The notes beneath the pieces were generated by a model, which was not told the origin of the DNA, ran no database searches, and worked only from the letters and a program-made list of their open reading frames with translations. DNA of 8,643 bases from an uncultured Mycoplasmatota bacterium (GTDB lineage Bacteria > Bacillota_I > Bacilli_A > RF39 > UBA660): positions 1 through 8,643 of the forward strand of contig CAOKLK010000015.1 in the NCBI GenBank assembly GCA_948469295.1, read 5' to 3'. Of the stretch, positions 1-6,066 are shown one piece after another. The first letter of the stretch is position 1. Each line of letters starts with the position of its first letter. The position numbers were made by a program, and so were the translations under genes.

Positions 1-1362
1 GGAAAATCTTGTGGTGTAGCAAGAATGATTCAAAATATATTTTATTACAATAACGAATCTACGCCCCGAAATGCCCATTTATTATTATTTGATGTCTATG
101 GAGAATATCATAGTGCCTTAACCAAAATGAGTGCCATTCCAGGAATTCATGTCAAAAACTACACTACAGAAGTAAATGCCGAAAATGCCGAATTAGTAAG
201 TATACCAGCTTATTTTCTAGATGTAGATGACTTAGCAATCTTACTCGATGTAAAAGATAGTTCATTACTTCCTATTTTAGAAAAAACCATCAGATATGTT
301 TACATTTTCAAAAGTACAGATCCAAAAAGTGAAGAATACAAAAATGATATCATCTCCAAATGTTTATTAGATATTCTATCTAGCGGAAAAAATCCAACCC
401 AAATTAGAGATCAAATCATCTCCATTTTAATGAAATATCATACAAATTCTTTAAATCTGGAATCCGAAATTATCCAACCAGGATACACCAGAACCATCAG
501 ACAATGTCTAAACATTGATGCCCAAGGAAAAATCAATGCCATTCAATTTGTCATAGATTATTTAAGTAACTTTAACAAAATAAACTTAGATGAAACCTTT
601 TTAGGGGATAACTTTATATATAACTTAGATGATTTATATTATGCATTAGAATTTGCTTTATTAAGCGAAGGAACCTTTAATAATCAATTATTATATGAAC
701 GTGCCAATGGCTTAAAAGTAAGATTACATGCCATTATCAACAGTACCCAAAAACAATATTTTGAATTCAAAGAAGCCGTCGGAAAAGAACAATATATCAA
801 AGAATTATTTCAAACTCCAATGGGAGAAGACGTTCAAATTGTTAACATGAACTTTAACTACATAGATGAACGGTTTGCTAAAGTGTTAACCAAATTATAT
901 TCTCGCTTATTTTTTCAATATGCTGCAAATCTAGAACCAAGAGGATCTTATCCATTTCATATTGTCTTAGAAGAAGCTCATCGTTACGTAAATAATGAAG
1001 ATGACGATACCAAAGTTCTGGGATATAACATCTTTGATCGAATTACCAAAGAGGGAAGAAAATATGGAGTAATATTAGGATTCATTACCCAACGTCCAAG
1101 TGAATTATCCGCTACAGCCCTAAGTCAATGTTCTAACTTTGTTGTCTTCCGTTTATTTCATCCCGATGATTTAAAAATAGTAGAATCCATTTCTGCAAAC
1201 ATAACCTCAAAAGACTTAGATAAATTAAGAATGTTAAGACCAGGAATGGCAATGGCCTATGGATCAGCATTTCCCCTTCCTTTAATAGCACGTCTTGATT
1301 TTCCTGATCCTCCTCCAAATAGTAACAATGTTAAAGTTTCTAAGATCTGGTTTCAAGAATAA
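1..1362 (+). CDS. herA: HerA/DUF87-family ATPase, C-terminal part (5' end outside window)
   Basis: This is a RecA/FtsK-fold hexameric DNA-translocase ATPase of the HerA family. The frame is open from base 1, and its first codons read GKSCGVAR, the end of a Walker A loop (GxxGxGKS). The ATG at 25 is therefore internal, and the N-terminal HAS-barrel and start lie off the window. In the 453 visible residues I see an FDVYGEY strand at about 29-36 (like the HerA 'DPHGEY' strand), Walker B IVLEEAH at about 321-327, an EGRKYG segment at about 351-356, and a TQRPSEL sensor-like strand at about 363-369. These are followed by the NFVVFRL..PDD segment typical of HerA. HerA proteins drive DNA through the ring, with NurA nucleases in archaea or with SIR2 or DUF4297 partners in bacterial defence. 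No partner is visible, so the role is open. It ends its transcription unit at a terminator overlapping the stop codon. Family assignment is strong; function is inferred. Confidence 0.88.
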   Translation, partial: GKSCGVARMIQNIFYYNNESTPRNAHLLLFDVYGEYHSALTKMSAIPGIHVKNYTTEVNAENAELVSIPAYFLDVDDLAILLDVKDSSLLPILEKTIRYVYIFKSTDPKSEEYKNDIISKCLLDILSSGKNPTQIRDQIISILMKYHTNSLNLESEIIQPGYTRTIRQCLNIDAQGKINAIQFVIDYLSNFNKINLDETFLGDNFIYNLDDLYYALEFALLSEGTFNNQLLYERANGLKVRLHAIINSTQKQYFEFKEAVGKEQYIKELFQTPMGEDVQIVNMNFNYIDERFAKVLTKLYSRLFFQYAANLEPRGSYPFHIVLEEAHRYVNNEDDDTKVLGYNIFDRITKEGRKYGVILGFITQRPSELSATALSQCSNFVVFRLFHPDDLKIVESISANITSKDLDKLRMLRPGMAMAYGSAFPLPLIARLDFPDPPPNSNNVKVSKIWFQE

Positions 1363-1390
1363 GAAAAACAAAAAAAGTTTTTCTTTTTTT
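1361..1390 (+). terminator. Intrinsic terminator of the HerA gene
   Basis: AAGAAAAAC (1361-1369) pairs with GTTTTTCTT (1377-1385), and a run of T follows. The stem begins inside the stop codon. It is AT-rich, with only two G-C pairs, but perfect over nine pairs. Confidence 0.75.
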
Positions 1391-1404
1391 GTTAAAATTA
1401 TTAT

Positions 1405-1432
1405 CAAAAAAAGTAGGAGAAATTCCTACTTA
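1405..1432 (-). terminator. Intrinsic terminator of the membrane protein gene
   Basis: On the minus strand AAGTAGGA (1431-1424) pairs with TCCTACTT (1418-1411) around a 5-nt loop. A run of seven T follows (A's at 1406-1412 on the plus strand). The stem starts within the TAA stop codon at 1432-1430. With the HerA terminator it separates two convergent genes in 67 bases. Confidence 0.85.
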
Positions 1433-2548
1433 AATAAATATATATGGATTAGAACTAGTTCCATTTCCTTTTCGATAAATCATACTTCCATCAATGGCAG
1501 CAACATAACGAGCATACTTTTTAGAATCAGCAGCTTCCGAAGAAATACGTCCTTTAAAATTAATAGAATATACTTTAGTTCCTTGATAACCATCTGGAGT
1601 TAATGTCCACCATTTTCCCGCAGGATTCACCAAATAATTATAATTCTGACAAGCAAAACTAGATGCATTAGTACATTGATAATCTGTACTAGCATTAATA
1701 TAATCATAAAGTGGAAGTAAGCTAAGATATTTTTGTTCTGGTAAAATATAAGAACATTCAACAGAACCATCATTAATACTTTCCGTTTCACTTCGTTCTC
1801 CTGCACAAATATTCATTGGAAGCATATAAGATTTTGCTTTATCACTAAAATTTTCTTGATACAAAGTGTCCAAAGTATTAGAAATCACACTAAGAGAAAA
1901 ATGATTAATACCATGTTTACTTTCTTCCGTAGTATTATAACGATTATCCCAAGGACCATTAACCGTATATTTTATATCATCTAATATCATAGTTACAGTA
2001 TAATCTACTGGATCCATTTTTACAATTCTCCATAATGTATCATTAAATTTTACATAATTATTAGGAGAATCCCCTCGAAAGACCACCATCTCATTTAAAT
2101 CATATAGTCCGCTACCTTTACTAGTAACTGGATTATCTTCCAATACCTTATCATAGAAAAGTTTAGTATCATAACGACTACAACTCAAAAATGGTTTTAC
2201 TTGATAAGATTCATTTTTAAATAAAACTTCGATTTCTGCAGAACAAGTATCCTTAACCAACTTATTAATTTCTTTTTTCAAATATTTTTCATTTACTAAA
2301 GTTTCACCCAATATCGTCACACTAGGATTACTTTCCGTTGGATAAGAATCTGGGTGCTCCTTTAAATACTTGGATGTTGCTTCCACTAATTGATCTTCCA
2401 TATCCGCATAACTAAGTTTTCGATTAACAAACTTAATAATTAAAAAAATAAGCAATATAAGAAGAATAGCCCCCAAAATTCCTCCAAAAATAAAATAGAT
2501 TTTCTTTTTATTCTCTTGATTACTAAAAAACTCTTTTACCTTATTCAT
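1430..2548 (-). CDS. Single-pass membrane-anchored surface protein, six paired cysteines, unnamed family
   Basis: A 372-residue protein that I cannot name. The N-terminus is short and basic (KKK at 14-16), followed by one strongly hydrophobic helix at about 17-40. The remaining ~330 residues are polar and probably outside the cell. Residues 46-130 have a YxDMEDQLVEAT.KYL start and two cysteines (C102, C123), resembling the post-helix part of pilin-like proteins. Residues 147-370 form a second domain with SPNNYVKF and LWRIVKMD, a WWTLTP motif near 313-318 and a GNGTSSNPYIFI ending. From memory, this pattern recurs in large families of exported proteins in uncultured gut Firmicutes. All six cysteines are outside the helix and fall in three close pairs (102/123, 248/265, 292/300), suggesting disulfides. 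The start at 2548 is preferred because AAGGTGA lies just upstream. An earlier in-frame ATG at 2596 would begin inside the rpsD terminator. The gene has its own promoter and terminator. Confidence 0.85.
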   Translation of the reverse strand: MNKVKEFFSNQENKKKIYFIFGGILGAILLILLIFLIIKFVNRKLSYADMEDQLVEATSKYLKEHPDSYPTESNPSVTILGETLVNEKYLKKEINKLVKDTCSAEIEVLFKNESYQVKPFLSCSRYDTKLFYDKVLEDNPVTSKGSGLYDLNEMVVFRGDSPNNYVKFNDTLWRIVKMDPVDYTVTMILDDIKYTVNGPWDNRYNTTEESKHGINHFSLSVISNTLDTLYQENFSDKAKSYMLPMNICAGERSETESINDGSVECSYILPEQKYLSLLPLYDYINASTDYQCTNASSFACQNYNYLVNPAGKWWTLTPDGYQGTKVYSINFKGRISSEAADSKKYARYVAAIDGSMIYRKGNGTSSNPYIFI

Positions 2549-2560
2549 AATTTTCACCTT

Positions 2561-2596
2561 ACTTAAAAGTATATCAAACCAAAAGAAAAAAAGCAA
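2561..2596 (-). promoter_or_regulatory. Promoter and RBS of the membrane protein gene
   Basis: On the minus strand TTGCTT (2596-2591) is followed after 17 bases by TATACT (2573-2568). The predicted start near 2561 gives a 12-nt leader carrying an AAGGTGA Shine-Dalgarno about six bases before the ATG. The -10 is good and the -35 weak (TTG only). The -35 coincides with the 3' arm of the rpsD terminator. Confidence 0.55.
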
Positions 2597-2611
2597 CGAA
2601 TGTTACTTTTT
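2581..2611 (-). terminator. Intrinsic terminator of rpsD
   Basis: On the minus strand AAAGTAAC (2609-2602) pairs with GTTGCTTT (2597-2590), one G-T wobble, around the loop ATTC. A T-rich tract follows (2590-2581). It begins immediately after the rpsD stop codon, making rpsD a single-gene unit. Confidence 0.85.
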
Positions 2612-3213
2612 TAACGGTTATAGAATTCAACTACTAAACTTTCATTAATTTCTTGATTTAATTCAGAACGATCTGGAAGTCTTTTATATACTCCAGATAA
2701 TTTTTTTGCATCAAATTCTACGAAAGCTGGACGATTCATACAAGCTTCCAAACTAGCTAAAATAGCTGGATGACTCATAGAATTTTCCATGACAGAAATA
2801 GTATCACCAGGTTTTACTTGATAAGATGGAATATTTACTTTTCTACCATTTACAGCAATATGTCCATGATTGACAACTTGTCTTGCAGCACGACGAGAAT
2901 TTGCCATTCCCATACGATATACAAGATTATCTAATCTACTTTCTAATAAGAATAATAAATTAGATCCAGCCATACCTTTCATATGACTTGCACGATCAAA
3001 TACTTTACGAAATTGTTTTTCATTCAAACCATACATAAAACGTATTTTTTGTTTTTCTTGCAATTGCAAACCATATTCACTAATCTTCTTACGACGATCC
3101 GTTCCATGAGCTCCTGGAGCATAAGGACGTTTTGCTAAATCTTTTCCATTTTCCAAAGTAGAAAATCCTAGACGACGTGATTTTTTGTATACAGGACCAG
3201 TATATCTTGCCAT
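2611..3213 (-). CDS. rpsD: 30S ribosomal protein S4
   Basis: Ribosomal protein S4 is a primary 16S rRNA-binding protein that nucleates assembly of the small-subunit body. The product has 200 residues, the usual Firmicutes length. It starts [16 protein letters not shown] and contains the family signature RPYxPGxHG at 29-37. The S4 RNA-binding fold lies at about 91-155 ([12 protein letters not shown]... through [16 protein letters not shown]). There is no N-terminal zinc-binding cysteine set, so it is the cysteine-free (C-) form. The start is fixed by GAAAGGAGA at 3229-3221, seven bases before the ATG. The gene stands alone, outside an r-protein operon, as in Bacillus, with its own promoter, a ~148-nt structured leader and a terminator. 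In B. subtilis S4 represses its own gene through the leader mRNA; the leader here suggests the same. Nothing in the protein is unusual. Confidence 0.98.
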   Translation of the reverse strand: MARYTGPVYKKSRRLGFSTLENGKDLAKRPYAPGAHGTDRRKKISEYGLQLQEKQKIRFMYGLNEKQFRKVFDRASHMKGMAGSNLLFLLESRLDNLVYRMGMANSRRAARQVVNHGHIAVNGRKVNIPSYQVKPGDTISVMENSMSHPAILASLEACMNRPAFVEFDAKKLSGVYKRLPDRSELNQEINESLVVEFYNR

Positions 3214-3361
3214 TAAAAATTCTCCTTTCTCTATATTTTTCGTCTTTGTATATAAGTAAATGTAGGGAGTTTTTCTTACACTTTCGATTGGGCAGCCATC
3301 TCTACTCGTAAATTAATTAAAAAACACATTACACGTTCTTACATACGCTGCCATAAACAGC
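3214..3361 (-). promoter_or_regulatory. rpsD 5' leader, candidate S4-binding pseudoknot
   Basis: The predicted transcript starts near 3361, leaving about 148 nt before the ATG. Reading the minus strand, GGCAGC (3352-3347) can pair with GCTGCC (3296-3291). GTATGTAAG (3346-3338) can pair with CTTATATAC (3256-3248) over nine pairs with one G-U. The order is a-b-a'-b', an H-type pseudoknot, and strands a and b are directly adjacent, allowing stacking. A further hairpin, AAGTGTA/TACATTT (3283-3277 with 3264-3258), sits inside. The first four nucleotides, GCTG (3361-3358), can instead pair with CAGC (3350-3347), hiding half of strand a. S4 leaders of Bacillus and other phyla are known pseudoknots. 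The pairing is seen by eye; the assignment as S4 autoregulator is inference from position. No known riboswitch or T-box motif is present. Confidence 0.65.
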
Positions 3362-3396
3362 ACCCATAACTTACCATAAAACAATGGAGTTGTCAA
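3361..3396 (-). promoter_or_regulatory. rpsD promoter (consensus -35, extended -10)
   Basis: On the minus strand a perfect TTGACA (3396-3391) is followed, after 17 bases, by TAAGTT (3373-3368). A TGG just before the -10 gives an extended -10 element. The predicted start is about 3361. The -10 is poor by itself, so the call rests on the perfect -35, spacing and TG extension. Confidence 0.6.
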
Positions 3397-3474
3397 ATAA
3401 TCCTATGATAATAACTCTTAGAAAATGCCAAGATCCCAAAACAAGCAAAATAAACGATACTTTGCAAATGAAAA

Positions 3475-3510
3475 TTGTCTTTCAAACATCTTTATTGTAT
3501 AATAAGAATA
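3475..3510 (+). promoter_or_regulatory. cca promoter producing an apparently leaderless mRNA
   Basis: TTGTCT (3475-3480), a 17-base spacer and a perfect TATAAT (3498-3503) lie just before cca. Only six bases (AAGAAT) separate the -10 from the ATG at 3510, so the usual +1 position falls on the A of the start codon. No Shine-Dalgarno is present. This element and the rpsD promoter drive divergent transcription from one ~296-base gap. Confidence 0.75.
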
Positions 3511-4592
3511 TGAATTCAGAAATAAAAAAAGTATTAAATAAAATTGAAAAAGCTGGGTTTGAAGCTTATATTGTCGGAGGGTTTGTAAGAGATAGTTTAT
3601 TAAATAGAAAATCCAATGACATTGACATATGTACAAATGCCAAACCAAAAGATGTCCAAAATCTATTTCCAAATTCCAAACCAAATGGAAATTATGGAAC
3701 AATTAATTTAAAAACCAGCAAATACAATTATGATATAACTACCTATCGGAAAGAAAAAAATTTTAACAAAAGAAATCCAAGCACAATAGAGTATACAGAT
3801 AACTTATTAGAAGATTTAAAAAGAAGAGATTTTACCATCAATGCCATTTGTATGAATCAAAAAGGAAAAATTATCGATCCCATAAACGGAATAAAAGATA
3901 TCAAAGAAAAAAAAATCAAAGTCATAGGAGATCCAAAAGAACGATTAAAAGAAGATCCATTAAGAATATTAAGAGCAGTTCGTTTCTCTTGTGTCCTAGA
4001 TTTTCAAATAGAAGAAACACTTTGGGAAGAAATAAAACTGCAAAAAGAGAGTTTAAATACCCTATCAAAAGAACGAATCAAAATAGAATTAAATTCCATT
4101 TTACTCTCCAAAAATTTTCAAAAAGGATTAAATATCTTAGAAAAAATAGGGTTACTTCAGAATAGAAATATCAAAATAGAAAAACTGAATTATGTCAACG
4201 ACGTTTGTGGTATGTGGGCTCAAATTAATATAGATAGTTTAGATTTCTTTACCAAAAATGAACGAAAACAAATTAACATCATCAAAAGTTTATTAGAAAA
4301 AGAAGAGCTTACTTCAATGGATTTATATGAATATGGATTATATTTTGTTATGGTAGCAGCAAAAATCAAAAAAATTCCCGAATCAAAAATAACCAAAATG
4401 TATAAGAAATTACCAATCGAAAGTCGGAAAGATTTAAATATTACTTTTGAAGAAATTGCTCTTATTTTAGAAGAAGAGGGGAAAAATGTCAAAAAAGTAG
4501 AAGAAGAATTGATTCAAAAAGTCATCGAACGAAAAATCAAAAACAAAAAAGAAATATTAATAAAAGAAATTTTAAAGGAAGTGAACCAATGA
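3510..4592 (+). CDS. cca: CCA-adding tRNA nucleotidyltransferase
   Basis: A class II tRNA nucleotidyltransferase that builds or repairs the 3' CCA end of tRNAs from CTP and ATP in the cytoplasm. The 360-residue product has the head motif GGFVRD at 23-28, the metal-binding carboxylates DID at 37-39, RRDFTINAI at about 105-112, and the nucleotide-template helix region EDPLRILRAVRF at about 148-159. An all-helical neck/body follows. No HD phosphohydrolase domain is seen. CCA-adding and poly(A)- or A-adding relatives share this core; with no second copy in view, full CCA activity is the default reading. The frame is open upstream to an ATG at 3384, but that would overlap the rpsD promoter and add 42 non-conserved residues. 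The ATG at 3510 is right for the family. The stop TGA overlaps the dnaD ATG (ATGA). The body is lysine/isoleucine-rich, as expected from base composition. Confidence 0.93.
   Translation: MNSEIKKVLNKIEKAGFEAYIVGGFVRDSLLNRKSNDIDICTNAKPKDVQNLFPNSKPNGNYGTINLKTSKYNYDITTYRKEKNFNKRNPSTIEYTDNLLEDLKRRDFTINAICMNQKGKIIDPINGIKDIKEKKIKVIGDPKERLKEDPLRILRAVRFSCVLDFQIEETLWEEIKLQKESLNTLSKERIKIELNSILLSKNFQKGLNILEKIGLLQNRNIKIEKLNYVNDVCGMWAQINIDSLDFFTKNERKQINIIKSLLEKEELTSMDLYEYGLYFVMVAAKIKKIPESKITKMYKKLPIESRKDLNITFEEIALILEEEGKNVKKVEEELIQKVIERKIKNKKEILIKEILKEVNQ
4574..4583 (+). promoter_or_regulatory. Ribosome binding site of dnaD inside the end of cca
   Basis: AAAGGAAGTG differs by one base from a full AAAGGAGGTG and lies five bases before the dnaD ATG. 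It fixes that start and indicates translational coupling to cca. It also shows that the organism does use Shine-Dalgarno initiation, unlike at cca itself. Confidence 0.8.
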
Positions 4593-5218
4593 AAGAAATA
4601 TGGATTGAAAAACATTTTTGCTTATCTACTCATCTAATCAAAGAAGCCATTCGTCGCAATCTTTCCTTAGAAGAATTTATTTTATTAATTTATTTTGAAG
4701 ACGCTATTGATAAAAGCTTAAATGTCGAAACCATCAAAAATGCCACCGATATGTCTGAAAACATTATTTTAGAATCCTTTCATTCCTTATTGACAAAACA
4801 TTTAATTGACTTATCTTCTACCAAAGATGCGGAGGGAAGAGTAAAAGAAGAAATATCATTAACTCCTTTATACAATGGGATAGAAAACATAATAGAAGAA
4901 GAAAAAAAAGAAACCATAAAAATAGATATTTATGCAGCGTTTGAAACCGAATTTGGACGAGCAATTTCTTCCATCGAATATGAAATCATAAATGCTTGGT
5001 TAGAAAAAGGCTTCTCAGAAGAATTAATATTAAGTGCTTTAAAAGAAGCTGTTTTTAATGGTGTTACCAATCTAAGATATATTGATAAAATATTATACGA
5101 ATGGCAAAAAAAAGGATATAAAAACTCTGATGAAGTAAAAGTTGGAATCAAAAAAAGAGAAGAAACAAAAATGCCAACTCTATTTGATTATAATTGGTTA
5201 GAAGAAAATGAAGAATAA
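4589..5218 (+). CDS. dnaD: DnaD-family DNA replication initiation protein
   Basis: DnaD is a Firmicutes primosome protein that acts with DnaA and DnaB to remodel origin DNA and help load the replicative helicase. The 209-residue product has a winged-helix N-terminal domain at about 10-95 (SLEEFILLIYF..., then a recognition-type helix and a charged wing). A short linker leads to a C-terminal DnaB_2 domain at about 113-178. Typical features are FETEFGRAISSIEYEIINAW and the YxxxIxxxW motif YIDKILYEW at 164-172, which in DnaD contributes to DNA binding. The C-terminal tail has an FDYNWLEE segment also seen in relatives. It overlaps cca by four bases and nth by eleven, so the three genes are very probably one transcript. 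In B. subtilis dnaD and nth are also adjacent. N-terminal sequence divergence is ordinary for this family. Confidence 0.92.
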   Translation: MKEIWIEKHFCLSTHLIKEAIRRNLSLEEFILLIYFEDAIDKSLNVETIKNATDMSENIILESFHSLLTKHLIDLSSTKDAEGRVKEEISLTPLYNGIENIIEEEKKETIKIDIYAAFETEFGRAISSIEYEIINAWLEKGFSEELILSALKEAVFNGVTNLRYIDKILYEWQKKGYKNSDEVKVGIKKREETKMPTLFDYNWLEENEE

Positions 5219-5846
5219 AGAACAAATTATCAATTACCTAGAAGAATTATATCCGAATGCCGAATGCGAATTAAATTATAACAAAGATTATGAACTTTTA
5301 ATTGCGGTTGTATTAAGTGCTCAATGTACAGATAAAAGAGTAAATCAAGTAACCAAAGAATTATTTAATCAATATAATTTAGAAGAAATAAGTAAGTTAG
5401 ATGTCAAAGAAATAGAAACAATCATTCGATCAGTAGGAACTTATACTAGAAAAGCCCTTTATTTGAAAGAAATTGCGACTTCCTTAATTCAAAATTACCA
5501 AGGAAAAGTTCCCAATGATCGAGAATATTTAGAAAGCCTTCCAGGAGTAGGGCATAAAACATGCAACGTAGTATTATCTAATCTTTATAACGTCCCAGCT
5601 ATTGCAGTAGATACCCATGTATCTAGAGTATCCAAAAGATTAGGGATAGGAAAAGATACAGATGATGTTGTAAAAATAGAAAAAAAGTTAATGAAAATAT
5701 TCCCAAAAGAAAAATGGAGTAAACTTCATCATCAATTGGTTCTCTTTGGCAGATATCATTGCAAAAGTTTAAAACCTGATTGCAATTTTTGCAAACTAAA
5801 AAATTGTTGTAAATACCATCAACACATTATGAAAAACAATAAATAA
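5208..5846 (+). CDS. nth: Endonuclease III (DNA glycosylase/AP lyase)
   Basis: A base-excision repair enzyme that removes oxidised pyrimidines from DNA and cleaves the resulting abasic site. The 212-residue protein matches the usual length. It has the substrate loop LSAQCTDKRVN at 36-46 and the helix-hairpin-helix LPGVGHKT at 111-118, with catalytic lysine K117. The VDTH motif carries catalytic aspartate D135. A C-terminal [4Fe-4S] cluster set is present: C185, C192, C195 and C201 in the C-x6-C-x2-C-x5-C spacing, plus an extra cysteine at 200. All expected catalytic and cluster residues are present. It starts 11 bases before the dnaD stop with only a weak purine-rich site (AGAAGAAA), so reinitiation after dnaD is likely. 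It is the last gene of the cca operon; the first good terminator is about 125 bases downstream. Confidence 0.97.
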   Translation: MKNKEQIINYLEELYPNAECELNYNKDYELLIAVVLSAQCTDKRVNQVTKELFNQYNLEEISKLDVKEIETIIRSVGTYTRKALYLKEIATSLIQNYQGKVPNDREYLESLPGVGHKTCNVVLSNLYNVPAIAVDTHVSRVSKRLGIGKDTDDVVKIEKKLMKIFPKEKWSKLHHQLVLFGRYHCKSLKPDCNFCKLKNCCKYHQHIMKNNK

Positions 5847-5970
5847 ATGTTCAAATAAGTTATTTTAACAAGAATTTTGGAGTAATAAATAGGATATAGA
5901 TTACTAGACTTAGCAAAACAGATTGGAATGGTGAAGACTTTAGTAGGACACTAGTCTCGTACCCAGAGAC
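5847..5970 (+). other. Structured 3' region after nth, possible small RNA
   Basis: No gene is visible in this 124-base stretch, but it is not featureless. AGACT-TT-AGT / ACT-AGTCT forms a bulged hairpin at 5935-5957. GTCTC/GAGAC forms a second at 5954-5970, sharing four bases with the first, so the two exclude each other. An earlier AGACT copy (5906-5910) could also pair with AGTCT at 5953-5957. The block runs straight into a terminator. I do not recognise the RNA. It may simply be the 3' UTR of the cca operon, a 3'-derived small RNA, or the remnant of something lost. No convincing promoter precedes it; the best is TTAACA (5865-5870) with a poor -10. Confidence 0.35.
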
Positions 5971-5998
5971 AATACTATGACATTGCATAGTATTTTTT
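5971..5998 (+). terminator. Intrinsic terminator of the cca-dnaD-nth operon
   Basis: AATACTATG (5971-5979) and CATAGTATT (5986-5994) are perfect complements around a 6-nt loop, followed by T's to 5998. There is no T tract on the other strand, so it acts on plus-strand transcripts only. Confidence 0.8.
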
Positions 5999-6006
5999 AA
6001 TGCTTT

Positions 6007-6023
6007 AAAAATTTCAAATTTTT
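6007..6023. repeat. Short perfect palindrome between two terminators
   Basis: AAAAATTT-C-AAATTTTT is a 17-base palindrome of almost pure A/T. It lies in the 44-base spacer between the two convergent terminators. The loop is too tight for the full stem; it may weakly back up termination or be chance in AT-rich DNA. Confidence 0.4.
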
Positions 6024-6042
6024 ACTACAAATGTAATATGTT

Positions 6043-6066
6043 AAAAAAAAGACATTGCTGTCTTTA
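6043..6066 (-). terminator. Intrinsic terminator of ponA
   Basis: On the minus strand AAAGACA (6065-6059) pairs with TGTCTTT (6054-6048) around the loop GCAA (6058-6055), and the T run continues to 6043. The stem starts inside the TAA stop codon. The GCAA tetraloop adds stability. Confidence 0.88.

Noticed and set aside
25..27. ATG 25 as the start of the HerA gene
   Set aside because: The eight codons before it encode GKSCGVAR, the end of a Walker A motif, so the protein begins left of the window.
1133..1603. Small reading frames opposite and across the end of the HerA gene
   Set aside because: They are shadows in other frames of well-supported genes, run through terminators, and show no SD or recognisable protein features.
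2549..2596. Longer start of the membrane protein at ATG 2596
   Set aside because: It would begin inside the rpsD terminator, with no SD, and lie upstream of the predicted transcription start; the ATG at 2548 has AAGGTGA at proper spacing.
3214..3361. T-box or riboswitch in the rpsD leader
   Set aside because: No T-box sequence (GGTGGNACCGCG-like) and no recognised aptamer core; the gene is a ribosomal protein and the fold suits S4 autoregulation.
3384..3509. In-frame upstream extension of cca starting at ATG 3384
   Set aside because: It overlaps the rpsD -35 on the other strand, has no SD, adds 42 residues not typical of the family, and lies upstream of the clear cca promoter.
3418..5151. 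Minus-strand reading frames inside cca and dnaD, and the plus-strand frame at 3848-4165
   Set aside because: Low-complexity translations antisense to or out of frame with conserved proteins; the sense frames contain clear motifs.
5889..5954. Stop-bounded 21-codon stretch reading IGYRLLDLAKQIGMVKTLVGH, possible remnant of a transposase or regulator
   Set aside because: Too short, no SD, only an internal ATG, and not recognisable as any family; it overlaps the hairpins that better describe the region.
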